From assembly GCF_000426585.1 (NCBI RefSeq), contig NZ_AUFQ01000015.1, positions 23,585-87,584 of the forward strand: a stretch of 64,000 nt of DNA. The letters run 5' to 3'. A program made the position numbers and the translations under genes. This DNA comes from Segatella baroniae DSM 16972 = JCM 13447 (GTDB lineage: Bacteria > Bacteroidota > Bacteroidia > Bacteroidales > Bacteroidaceae). The notes beneath the pieces were generated by a model. The model did no database searches. It saw nothing but the letters and a program-made list of their open reading frames with translations, and had not been told where the DNA came from. Positions 9,393 through 17,505 of this stretch are shown here, piece after piece; positions within the stretch are counted from its first letter, which is position 1; each line of letters begins with the position of its first letter.

Positions 9393-10490
9393 TCAATTCG
9401 ACCGCTTCATCACCACGCAGATGGTGTTTTGTCGCAGATAGTTTTCGTTCATGTAGACGAAGCCCCCGAAGGCGTTGCCGGTGCCCCAGGAGTTCTTGGC
9501 CACGTAGAGTTTGTGGCCCTTGCGGGTGCGCACGATGCCGACGAGCGCCATGCAATGGTCGTCGGTGGTCTGCCGCCGCTCGAAAAGCCGCTGGCGAAGA
9601 GCCTGGCCGACATGCAGCCGCGGGTCGACGCGGGCCGTGCCGCTGGCGAAGGAGAAGCCGTCGTTGGAGATGTCGCCCTCCCAGCACACGGGATGGCCGT
9701 GGCGCAGGGAGCGGTCGACGCGGCTGACGAGCGTGTCGAGCGGCAGGTTGAGGCAGAGGTCGCCCATGCGGTTGTCGGGCACTTCGAGGGCGAACCTCCG
9801 GCCGAAGGGGTGGTGCGTGAAGCTGGTCAGGGCCTCATATTCGTCGGTGCGGCACACGCTGTGGGCGAACTCCAGGGGCGTGTAGCTGGCCCCGAGCATG
9901 TAGACCCGGGCCGCGGGCATGACGCCGAGCCCTTGGTCGAGCAGGTCGTCGGCGCGCCGTTGCAGCCGATGGAGGTCGGGCGCGTGGCGCGAGGCCTGCT
10001 CCAGCTGCCGGCACAGCACGTTGCAGTTGGCCCGCGGCTCGCGTTCGGGATAGCTGTCGTAGGGCACGAGGCCGTAGGTCTGGACGAGGCGGAGGAGCAT
10101 GGGGGCCGTGCCTCGCAGCGTGATGGCCGTCCGGCCGTGGCCCAGGTAGTGGCTGCGGGCCTGCTGCGTGAGGTAGAGGCGGGCGATGTAGTCGGGCGAA
10201 AGGTTGACGGAGTCGCCCTGCGTCAGGTGTTCGGTCTCGATGGTGGCCAGCATGGCGTAGACCCAGCACAGCTCGCTGCGGCCCTGGTCCTTGACGGGCG
10301 TGGTCTTGAGCATGATCTCCGTCGTGAGGTGGGGCCGTGGCGTGGGCTTGGGCGGCGTGGAACGGCCGCAGCCGAGGAGGAGGAAGGAGAGGAGGAAAAG
10401 GCCCGTCGGCCATTTCAGGACGGTGCGAGGCGAGGGCGTGGAGGCTGTGCGAACCTCCTTGAAGCTGCAAGCTGATTCTTTCATTTTCAT
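9393..10490 (-). CDS. C1-family (papain-like) cysteine peptidase lipoprotein
   Basis: About 365 residues from the ATG at 10490. That start (or 10484) is preferred because it puts a lipoprotein signal (LFLLSFLLLGC, lipid Cys ~41) near the N-terminus; an upstream ATG at 10568 would add 26 unlikely residues. The catalytic region follows the bleomycin-hydrolase/PepC pattern: TTPVKDQGRSELCWVYAML gives the oxyanion Gln and the nucleophile Cys (~75), DDHCMALVG gives the His, and AKNSWG gives the Asn. It is therefore probably a membrane-anchored periplasmic or surface protease or bacteriocin-modifying hydrolase. It is an isolated gene, transcribed away from the CotH-like gene. Confidence 0.88.
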   Translation of the reverse strand: MKMKESACSFKEVRTASTPSPRTVLKWPTGLFLLSFLLLGCGRSTPPKPTPRPHLTTEIMLKTTPVKDQGRSELCWVYAMLATIETEHLTQGDSVNLSPDYIARLYLTQQARSHYLGHGRTAITLRGTAPMLLRLVQTYGLVPYDSYPEREPRANCNVLCRQLEQASRHAPDLHRLQRRADDLLDQGLGVMPAARVYMLGASYTPLEFAHSVCRTDEYEALTSFTHHPFGRRFALEVPDNRMGDLCLNLPLDTLVSRVDRSLRHGHPVCWEGDISNDGFSFASGTARVDPRLHVGQALRQRLFERRQTTDDHCMALVGIVRTRKGHKLYVAKNSWGTGNAFGGFVYMNENYLRQNTICVVMKRSN

Positions 10491-10651
10491 CTTTTTTCTG
10501 TGTAGGGGGCGTGCCGTTGCCGGCGGTTTGCGCATGGCGAAGTTACGGAAAAAAGGCGGCATGCGCAAGCCCGTGGCCCTTTTACGTGTTTTTTCCGCCT
10601 TTCGTGGCGGTTGTGGCGGACTGTCGTTTAACTCATATTAACGCGACTGGG

Positions 10652-10683
10652 TTGCGAAAGCACCTGTTTTTTGCCTACCTTTG
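10652..10683 (+). promoter_or_regulatory. Promoter of the CotH-like gene
   Basis: TTG (10652-10654) is followed after 21 bases by TACCTTTG (10676-10683). A transcript start near 10689 rules out the longer ORF start at 10681 and supports the ATG at 10750. Confidence 0.8.
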
Positions 10684-10749
10684 ATAACTTTTACAGCATT
10701 CGCTGTCACTTATTGGTTTATTCATATCAAATTTTTCAGTCTCTTCCAA

Positions 10750-12975
10750 ATGAAAGATCGTTCCGTATTCCCGCGTCCCCATTCAGTCGGTCGCGTGCTC
10801 GTGTGGCTTGTCAGCCTGTTTTCGTTGTCTTTTTCCGGCCTGCATGCCAAGCCCATGGCCGTGAGTCCGCGGTTCTCGGGGCTTGTCGACGGCCATAAAT
10901 ACAGGCTGGAGAGCGTGGCCCTGGGCAAGGGTGGCGTCTGCGACGGCAAGCACCACGGCGTGGAAAAGAAGGTCTACTACGAGCAGGACGAGGCCAAGTG
11001 GACCGACGACGGCCTCTGGGTGGCCGAGCTGGGCGAGGGGGGCGTGAGCTTCCGCAATGTGGCGACCGGCCGTTATCTGTCGTTCACGCCCGCCAAGGAT
11101 TATAAAACCTATCTGCGGCTGGAACTTGTCGAGAGCAAGGGCGCCACTGCGGTGTGGACGGTGGGCACCACCGACGGCGCCTATACGTTCAGCTATGCCG
11201 ACGGCGGCACGATGGACTACTTCATGGAGACGGCGAAGGACTTGCTCGTCGGGGCCAGCTCGGGCGACGGAAGCGCGAAGGAAATGCGCTTCACGCTCTA
11301 CGACGAGGCCGGAAAGAAGGTGGCCGTGCCCGTGGCGACGCCCTTCTCGCTGTATGGCCGCGGCGTGACCTTCTGCGGCATGCGGCTGCCCTTCGACCAG
11401 CAGGGTGGCAGCTTCTTCTGCACCTTGCCCGCCGACGGCGCGCAGAAGACCGACGTAGGCTTGCAGGACGCGCTTTCGAGCGGTTGGCAGATGCGGGTCG
11501 TGGCCAAGGCTTCGGGGCTTCCCGTGGCGACGATAGGGGAGGTCAAGCCGGGCGAAGCCTATGTCTTCCGCCTCATGGAGGGAAGCGACGTGAAGGCCGA
11601 AGCACCGGTGGTCTTCACCTCTCTGCCCGTCATAGACCTGTGGACGGACGACCCCACGGGCGCCGAATACGCGCCGGGAAAGCTCAGTCTGCTCGACGGT
11701 ACGGCCCAGTCGTTGCAGGACATACGTGCCGCCTTCCGCCAACGGGGGGCCACGGCGCGCCACTATCCCAAGTGGTCGCTCAACGTGAAGCTGCTCAATG
11801 AAAAGGGTTCGTCGCTCGACACCACCCTGCTCGACATACGGAAGACCGACAAGTGGATTCTCGACGCCATGGCCATCGACGTCATCCGCATGCGCAACCG
11901 CGTCTGCTTCGACATCTGGAACCTCTATTCCAAGACGCCTTACAAGACCGATTTCGACCGCCGCAACGGCACGAAGGGCCGCTTCGTCGAGATGCTTCTC
12001 AACGGGAAGTACAACGGAATCTACTGCCTGACCGACAAAATCAACCGCAAGTTGCTCGACCTGAAGAAGGAAAAGGTGAACAAGGACAAGAACGTGACCA
12101 TCAAGGGGCTGCTCTACAAGAGCAACTCGTGGGACCACACGGGACTTCAGCTGTCACTGTTGGACGACAGCCAGCCCATGACGACCGTCGACTGGAACGA
12201 GTGGGAGCTGGAAACGCCCGACAAGCACCCGTCAGCAGCCGCCTGGCAGCCGCTCAGAGACCTCTATACGTTCTGCGAGGAACCGAAAGAAAAGTTTGCG
12301 GAGGACTTTGAAAAGCACTTCTATCTCGACAACGTGGCCGACTTCCACCTGTTTGTCCTGGCCCTGAACCTCATCGACAACGGCAACAAGAACATGTTCC
12401 TCAGCACGCCCGACCTCACCAAGGGACGCCGGTTCCTCATCACGCCCTGGGACTTGGACACCTCGTTGGGCGGCTATTACGACGGCCGCTTCAAGGAGGG
12501 AACCTACGACCAGACGGCCATTGCGGACGAACGGGTCAACAAGAACAATCCCTACGCCAAACTCTGGGAGGACAACTTGCTGAACTACCGCACCTATCTG
12601 GCCGACCGTTGGATGACGCTTCGAAAGGGCGCGCTGTCGCAGGAGACGGTCGACGGGCTGCTGGAGAAGTATGCGGGGCTGTTCATCGGCTCGGGCGCAT
12701 GGCAGCGCGAGGTGGCCCGATGGACCGAAGGCACGCCGGTGGTCGGCGACCTGAAGGCTGAAATCGGGCATGTCAAGCAGTGGTATGCCCAGCGGCTGGA
12801 GCAGATGGATGCCTATTTCAAGCCGTTGGCGTCTGACATCGCTGTCGTCCGCCCGCCTTTGAAGAATGCCGGCACGGTCTATTCGATCGGCGGCCGCAAG
12901 GTCTCCTCGGCTTCAAGGCTGCAACAGCTGCCCCACGGCGTCTATATATTGGATGGCAGGAAGGTGGTGAAATGA
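10750..12975 (+). CDS. CotH kinase-like secreted protein
   Basis: 741 residues from the ATG at 10750, with a signal peptide (LVWLVSLFSLSFSGLHAKP). The first ~170 residues look like a carbohydrate-binding beta-trefoil or lectin-like region (GLVDGHKYRLESVALGKGG). From ~residue 295 comes the CotH domain: RGATARHYPKWSLNVKL, then the NGKYNGIYCLTDKINR block, VADFHLFVLALNLIDNGNKN, and the catalytic-type segment ITPWDLDTSLGG. CotH proteins are atypical protein kinases that phosphorylate secreted proteins in spore formers; in Bacteroidetes the substrate is unknown. The C-terminus (GGRKVSSASR then LPHGVYILDGRKVVK) is a short sorting-like tail common on Prevotella secreted proteins. It is monocistronic with its own promoter. 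Confidence 0.85.
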   Translation: MKDRSVFPRPHSVGRVLVWLVSLFSLSFSGLHAKPMAVSPRFSGLVDGHKYRLESVALGKGGVCDGKHHGVEKKVYYEQDEAKWTDDGLWVAELGEGGVSFRNVATGRYLSFTPAKDYKTYLRLELVESKGATAVWTVGTTDGAYTFSYADGGTMDYFMETAKDLLVGASSGDGSAKEMRFTLYDEAGKKVAVPVATPFSLYGRGVTFCGMRLPFDQQGGSFFCTLPADGAQKTDVGLQDALSSGWQMRVVAKASGLPVATIGEVKPGEAYVFRLMEGSDVKAEAPVVFTSLPVIDLWTDDPTGAEYAPGKLSLLDGTAQSLQDIRAAFRQRGATARHYPKWSLNVKLLNEKGSSLDTTLLDIRKTDKWILDAMAIDVIRMRNRVCFDIWNLYSKTPYKTDFDRRNGTKGRFVEMLLNGKYNGIYCLTDKINRKLLDLKKEKVNKDKNVTIKGLLYKSNSWDHTGLQLSLLDDSQPMTTVDWNEWELETPDKHPSAAAWQPLRDLYTFCEEPKEKFAEDFEKHFYLDNVADFHLFVLALNLIDNGNKNMFLSTPDLTKGRRFLITPWDLDTSLGGYYDGRFKEGTYDQTAIADERVNKNNPYAKLWEDNLLNYRTYLADRWMTLRKGALSQETVDGLLEKYAGLFIGSGAWQREVARWTEGTPVVGDLKAEIGHVKQWYAQRLEQMDAYFKPLASDIAVVRPPLKNAGTVYSIGGRKVSSASRLQQLPHGVYILDGRKVVK

Positions 12976-12999
12976 CCTGTTTGTAACACTTTCCGAGAC

Positions 13000-13030
13000 T
13001 TGTTTCGCATCCGGACAATCGCTATCTTTG
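13000..13030 (+). promoter_or_regulatory. Promoter of the nitroreductase gene
   Basis: TTG (13000-13002), a 20-base gap and TATCTTTG (13023-13030) give a full Bacteroidetes promoter. The untranslated leader would be ~70 bases. Confidence 0.8.
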
Positions 13031-13106
13031 CATTCAAACAAAAAATCGGTCGGGCGGAAACGGACTTGGCGCTTCGACATTCTTCGATACCATTCATTTG
13101 AATAAT

Positions 13107-13832
13107 ATGACTTTACAGGAAATTCTCAATCACAGACGGGCCGTCCGCCATTTCGACCCCGAAAAGCAGCTCGACTCTGAGCGCGTGAAGCAATGTCTGG
13201 AACTGGCGACGCTGGCTCCGACGAGTTCCAACATGCAGTTGTGGGAGTGCTACCACGTGACCGACAAGGCCATGCTCGCGAAGCTGGCCCACGCCTGTCT
13301 CGACCAGCTCACGGCACGGTCGGCCCGGGAGATGGTGGTCTTCGTTACTCGGCAGGACCTCTACAGGCGGCATGCCGCAGCCGTGCGCCGCTTCGAGGAG
13401 GGCAACACGCGGCGCAACAGCCCCGCCGCGAAGCAGGAGAAGCGCATAGCCAAGTGGAATCTGTATTATGGCAAGGTCATGCCCCTGCTCTACAGTCGCT
13501 TCTTCGGCCTGAAAGGATGGCTGCTGAAGGGGCTGGCGCAGCTGGTGGGGCTGGCCCGTCCCATCGTCAGGCAGGTGTCGGAACATGACACGCGCGTGGT
13601 GGTGCACAAGAGTTGCGCCCTGGCCGTGCAGACTTTCATGCTGGCGATGAGCGAGGCCGGCTACGACACGTGTCCGCTGGAGGGCTTCGACAGCCTGAAA
13701 GTCAAGCGGGTGTTGCACCTTCCGGCGGCGGCCGAGGTCAACATGGTCGTCACTTGCGGCGTGCGGCTGCCCGACGGCGTGTGGGGCGACCGCTACCGCC
13801 AGCCCTTTGACGAGACCTACCACCGCGTTTGA
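13107..13832 (+). CDS. Nitroreductase family protein
   Basis: 241 residues from the ATG at 13107 (MTLQEILNHRRAVRHFDP), the usual nitroreductase start; a TTG at 13098 would add three residues. FMN-binding features are the RRAVRHF opening, ATLAPTSSNMQLWECYHV, and the late VNMVVTCGVRLPDGVWGDR block. A basic insert in the middle (NTRRNSPAAKQEKRIAKWN) may contact substrate or membrane. Members reduce nitro compounds, quinones or flavins with NAD(P)H. The natural substrate cannot be told from sequence. It is convergent with lgt. Confidence 0.88.
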   Translation: MTLQEILNHRRAVRHFDPEKQLDSERVKQCLELATLAPTSSNMQLWECYHVTDKAMLAKLAHACLDQLTARSAREMVVFVTRQDLYRRHAAAVRRFEEGNTRRNSPAAKQEKRIAKWNLYYGKVMPLLYSRFFGLKGWLLKGLAQLVGLARPIVRQVSEHDTRVVVHKSCALAVQTFMLAMSEAGYDTCPLEGFDSLKVKRVLHLPAAAEVNMVVTCGVRLPDGVWGDRYRQPFDETYHRV

Positions 13833-13879
13833 CAGGCGGTGGATAGGTTGAAATGCTTCTTGGCGGCGTCGGCGCAGGC

Positions 13880-14740
13880 CTACTTTCCGCTTCTTTTCAT
13901 GCAATAAATCCCCAGAATGATGAAGGGGATGGAGAGTATCTGCCCCATGTTGAGGAGCATGCCCTGCTCGAAGTCCACCTGGACGTCCTTGGTGTACTCG
14001 ATGAAGAAGCGGAAGGCGAAGATGAGCGTGATGCAGAGACCGAAGTAGAAGCCGTGGCCCACGGGACGCTTGGCGTGGCGGTAGAAGTACCAGCCCACGA
14101 AGAAGAAGCAGGCGTAGGCGATGGCCTCGTAGAGTTGGCCGGGGTGGCGCGGCTGCTGGTCGACGCGCTCGAAGATGAAGGCCCAGGGCACGTCGGTCAC
14201 CTTGCCGATGATCTCGCTGTTCATGAGGTTTCCCAGGCGGATGAAGCAGGCCGTGATGGGGGTGGCGATGGCGATGTTGTCGAGCACCGTCCACAGGCGG
14301 ACGCCCGTCTGTCGGCTGTAGATGACGAGGGCCAGCATGAGGCCGAGCGTGCCGCCGTGCGAAGCCAGTCCCTCATAGCCCACAAACCGCCACGAACCGT
14401 CCGCCATGTGGTGGATGGGAAGAATCATCTCGACGACGTGGTCCCACGACGAGAGGAAGTAGTCGGGCTGGTAGAACAGGCAGTGGCCGAGGCGCGCGCC
14501 GATGAGAATGCCCAGGAAGCAGTAGATGAGAAGCGGGTCGAAGACGTTTTCTTCGACTTTCTTCCCATCTTTCACGATGGTGCGCGTGGCTATCCGCTGG
14601 TCGCTGAACAGCCATTTCACCATGAAATAAGCGCCCACCAGGCCGATGAGCCAGCACGTCGAGTACCAACGCAGTCCCCATGATCCCAGGTGAAAGACGT
14701 AGAGATCGGGGTTCCAAAGGATGAAAAGTAAGTTATTCAT
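13880..14740 (-). CDS. lgt: Phosphatidylglycerol:prolipoprotein diacylglyceryl transferase
   Basis: 286 residues from the ATG at 14740 (MNNLLFILWNPDLYVFHLG). Upstream in-frame codons run into a palindromic repeat and are unlikely to be translated. It is a polytopic inner-membrane enzyme that adds diacylglycerol to the lipobox Cys of prolipoproteins. Signature segments are GARLGHCLFYQPDYF, SHGGTLGLMLAL, FIRLGNLMNSEIIGKVTDVPW (family Arg-x-Gly-Asn-x-x-Asn), and PRHPGQLYEAI. Several likely substrates with lipoboxes are encoded in this window. Confidence 0.95.
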   Translation of the reverse strand: MNNLLFILWNPDLYVFHLGSWGLRWYSTCWLIGLVGAYFMVKWLFSDQRIATRTIVKDGKKVEENVFDPLLIYCFLGILIGARLGHCLFYQPDYFLSSWDHVVEMILPIHHMADGSWRFVGYEGLASHGGTLGLMLALVIYSRQTGVRLWTVLDNIAIATPITACFIRLGNLMNSEIIGKVTDVPWAFIFERVDQQPRHPGQLYEAIAYACFFFVGWYFYRHAKRPVGHGFYFGLCITLIFAFRFFIEYTKDVQVDFEQGMLLNMGQILSIPFIILGIYCMKRSGK

Positions 14741-14762
14741 AAGAGAAAAGGATTTTAAAAGC

Positions 14763-14962
14763 GGCCTCTCCCAACCCTCCCCAGTGGGGGAGGGCTTGCC
14801 TGCGGTTTGAAAAAGGGGGCAAAAGAGGTTGTTGCATTGTGGACTTGAAGTCAGCGACGCAAGATGGTGGCTCACCAACAGGGAAGGTTTGCCTACCGGT
14901 TTGAAACAGGCGACGCAAGATAGTGGCTCCCCTCCCTACGGGGGAGGGGCGGGGGAGAGGCT
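14763..14962. repeat. MITE-like inverted repeat between ychF and lgt
   Basis: Outer arms GGCCTCTCCCAACCCTCCCC and its partner ending GCGGGGGAGAGGCT face each other across ~200 bases. The inner part carries two imperfect copies of a CGACGCAAGAT(A/G)GTGGCTC segment with GGTTTGAAA. The right arm runs directly into the ychF stop codon. Confidence 0.8.
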
Positions 14963-16064
14963 ATACATTAAACCTAAAGTGCATGATGTCGCCGTCCTGC
15001 ACGACATATTCCTTGCCCTCGATACCGAGCTTGCCGGCCTCGCGCACGGCGGCTTCCGAACCGTATTGGATGTAGTCGGCGTACTTGATGACTTCGGCAC
15101 GGATGAAACCTTTCTCAAAATCGGTGTGGATGACGCCGGCACACTGCGGGGCTTTCCAGCCTTTATGATAGGTCCAGGCCTTCACTTCTATCTCTCCGGC
15201 GGTGATAAAGGTCTCCAGATTGAGCAGGGCGTAGGCCTTTTTGATGAGGCGATTGACGCCGCTCTCCGTTAGTCCCAGCTCTTCGAGGAACATTTGCTTG
15301 TCCTCGTAGGTCTCGAGCGAGGCGATATCTTCCTCGGTTTTGGCGGCAATCGTCATGGCCTCGGCGCCTTCGCGGGCAGCAATTTCTTCTACTTTACGGC
15401 TGTATTCATTGCCCGATTTGGCACTGGTTTCATCGACATTGCAGACGTAGAGCACGGGTTTGGTGGTGAGAAGGAACAGGTCGTGAGCCGCCTGTTGCTC
15501 CTCTTTGCTTTCAAAAGTTACCTCGCGAGCGTTGCGTCCCTGCTCCAGTACCTCTTTATAAGCCTCGAGTACCGTCACCATTAGTTTGGCATCCTTGTTG
15601 CCGGCGGCCGCTGCCTTCTGCTGTTTGGCCAGTTGCGCGTCGATGGTTTCGAGGTCTTTGAGCTGCAGTTCGGTGTCGATGATTTCCTTATCGGCCACCG
15701 GATCTACGGCCATGCCGCCCTCGCGCACAATATTATCATCGTCGAAGCAACGGATGACATGGATAATGGCGTCGCACTCACGGATGTTTCCAAGGAATTT
15801 ATTGCCCAAACCTTCGCCCTTGCTCGCACCTTTCACGAGGCCGGCGATGTCGACAATCTCGCAGGTGGCAGGCACGATGCGACCCGGATGCACGATTTCG
15901 GCCAACTTATTGAGACGCTCATCGGGCACGCTGATGACGCCCAGATTGGGTTCTATCGTACAAAAAGGGAAGTTGGCCGACTGCGCTTTGGCACTCGACA
16001 AACAGTTGAATAATGTAGACTTGCCCACGTTGGGGAGTCCCACAATACCACATTTTAAAGCCAT
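14961..16064 (-). CDS. ychF: Ribosome-binding ATPase YchF (OLA1 family)
   Basis: A 367-residue TRAFAC-class P-loop protein that prefers ATP, binds the ribosome and affects stress responses. The P-loop is GLPNVGKS (residues 8-15); FPFCTIEPNLGVISVPDERL is the family-specific switch region and DIAGLVKGASKGEGLGNKFL is the Walker B region. The C-terminal TGS-like domain ends with FEKGFIRAEVIKYADYIQYG and VQDGDIMHFRFNV. It is full length for the family. The stop codon touches the arm of the MITE-like repeat. A TACTTTTG element lies upstream. Confidence 0.96.
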   Translation of the reverse strand: MALKCGIVGLPNVGKSTLFNCLSSAKAQSANFPFCTIEPNLGVISVPDERLNKLAEIVHPGRIVPATCEIVDIAGLVKGASKGEGLGNKFLGNIRECDAIIHVIRCFDDDNIVREGGMAVDPVADKEIIDTELQLKDLETIDAQLAKQQKAAAAGNKDAKLMVTVLEAYKEVLEQGRNAREVTFESKEEQQAAHDLFLLTTKPVLYVCNVDETSAKSGNEYSRKVEEIAAREGAEAMTIAAKTEEDIASLETYEDKQMFLEELGLTESGVNRLIKKAYALLNLETFITAGEIEVKAWTYHKGWKAPQCAGVIHTDFEKGFIRAEVIKYADYIQYGSEAAVREAGKLGIEGKEYVVQDGDIMHFRFNV

Positions 16065-16137
16065 AATCTTGTTGAAATGTTTATAAGAAACGGTCCTTGC
16101 CGGACAGTAAATGATTGATATTCTTTAGATAATGCTG

Positions 16138-16145
16138 CAAAAGTA
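16138..16145 (-). promoter_or_regulatory. -7 element upstream of ychF
   Basis: The minus strand reads TACTTTTG, 74 bases before the ychF ATG. No clear -33 element is seen. Confidence 0.4.
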
Positions 16146-16234
16146 CACAAAAAACATGAATAGGCCTATCTTTTAAGGGAAAGACTCGTCGGCCGGACTG
16201 CCCTGATCGTGCCATCCGAACCCATCAGAATCAA

Positions 16235-17230
16235 TCAGATAGCCTTTTCTACAAACTCTTTTACGCGCCTGCTGTATTCCTTTTTATGGTCTCGATAGCT
16301 GCGGGCGTGCTTCGAACCGGGTGCTATCCACAATTGTTTCGGTGCCGGTTTGGCCCGGTAGAGGTCGTAAACCATGTGGGTGGGCACGAAGGTATCGTTG
16401 CTGCCGTGGATGAAGAGCATGGGTTTGCGACACCGGCGCACGGCGTCGATGGCCGCAAAGTCGCGGAAGTCCCAGCCGTTGCGCCATTCGCAGAGCATGG
16501 ATGTGGTGTAGAGTAGGGGAAAGGCGGGCAGTGAGAATTGCTCCTTGAGCTGTCCTTCAAACTCGTTGAAGGTGCTGCTATAACCGCAGTCCTCCACGTA
16601 GGCGGCCACATAGCGCAGCGGCGCGTCGATAGAATCCTTGTTGCGACCGTCCAAATTCTGCTCGGGAAAGCCGCCGCTGAGCGTCATCACCGTGGCCGCA
16701 CCCATCGAAACACCGTGCAGTATCTGGCGAGTGGCCGGCGAGGAACCCCTCCACAGGCTGTCGGCATAGGCCATCCACCGACGCACGAGCAACTGATCGT
16801 CGCCCGCTCCCATGTGCATGAAGTTGCGGGGGCTGCGTCCGCAGTCGTTAAGGTTGGGCAGAAGCAGGTTGAAACCCATGTCGGCATAGATTTTTCCAAT
16901 CATAAGCATGGAGAGATGGCTGTCGGTATAGCCGTGAACAAGGATGGCAACGCGGTTTGTCGGGTGTGGCGCGTCGACGCGAAGGGCATGATATCGTCCG
17001 CCCGGTCGTGTGAGCCACACGTCCTTCCAGCCGCCATTGCGTCGCAAACTGTCGAGCCACGGTTTCATTTCGGGGTACTGTTGGCGCATGCGATGGTAAC
17101 AATAGTTGATGCGTCGGCCCCTGTTGTTGGACGGTTGCAGCGAATAGCCCAACATATAGTGGCTGACGGCCAGAAGCAGACCTGCCAAAAGAAAAAGGAT
17201 AATCAGAAGAATACGGATGATTTTCTTCAT
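16235..17230 (-). CDS. Alpha/beta hydrolase, membrane-anchored
   Basis: 331 residues. An N-terminal hydrophobic segment (residues 5-26, ILLIILFLLAGLLLAVSHY) is a signal anchor, so the enzyme acts in the periplasm. The alpha/beta-hydrolase core shows the oxyanion strand VAILVHGYTDSH, the nucleophile elbow HGVSMGAAT (Ser), the late Asp region LFIHGSNDTFVPTHM, and the His region IAPGSKHARSY. Similar Bacteroidetes proteins are annotated as BAAT/acyl-CoA-like or DUF1749-type hydrolases; the substrate is unknown. It lies downstream of polA on the same strand, separated by tandem repeats, and looks monocistronic. Confidence 0.87.
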   Translation of the reverse strand: MKKIIRILLIILFLLAGLLLAVSHYMLGYSLQPSNNRGRRINYCYHRMRQQYPEMKPWLDSLRRNGGWKDVWLTRPGGRYHALRVDAPHPTNRVAILVHGYTDSHLSMLMIGKIYADMGFNLLLPNLNDCGRSPRNFMHMGAGDDQLLVRRWMAYADSLWRGSSPATRQILHGVSMGAATVMTLSGGFPEQNLDGRNKDSIDAPLRYVAAYVEDCGYSSTFNEFEGQLKEQFSLPAFPLLYTTSMLCEWRNGWDFRDFAAIDAVRRCRKPMLFIHGSNDTFVPTHMVYDLYRAKPAPKQLWIAPGSKHARSYRDHKKEYSRRVKEFVEKAI

Positions 17231-17312
17231 AAAAAGTAAATGTTAGAGGGCCTGACAAGCCCTGAATCCAAAAGATTCTATCAAATATAGTCAGTATATA
17301 AGCCCAAAGAAT

Positions 17313-17465
17313 AGCTGCCATTGGTTGCAATTACGTGGCGCCAGGTCAGCAATCGAAAAACTAATATTCAACAAACAACTGTCATTGGTGTTTCAATCAC
17401 GTGGCGTTAGGTCAGCAACCGAAAAACTAATACTCAATAAACAGCTGCCTTTAGTTTCAATCCGG
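17313..17465. repeat. Tandem repeat, ~65-base period
   Basis: Two and a half imperfect copies start at 17313, 17377 and 17443. Shared blocks include CACGTGGCG/TACGTGGCG, AGGTCAGCAA and CGAAAAACTAATA. The array lies between polA and the hydrolase gene, and has no ORF. Confidence 0.75.
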
Positions 17466-17504
17466 TAGGTACTCCCCTCCTTGGGAGGGGCGGGGGAGGC
17501 CTCC
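17464..17504. repeat. REP-like palindrome touching the polA stop
   Basis: CCCCTCCttGGGAGGGG with a GCGGGGGAGGC flank, the same type as the arm inside the methyltransferase gene at 52.9 kb. It lies just beyond the polA stop and could act as its terminator hairpin. Confidence 0.7.
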
Positions 17505-17505
17505 T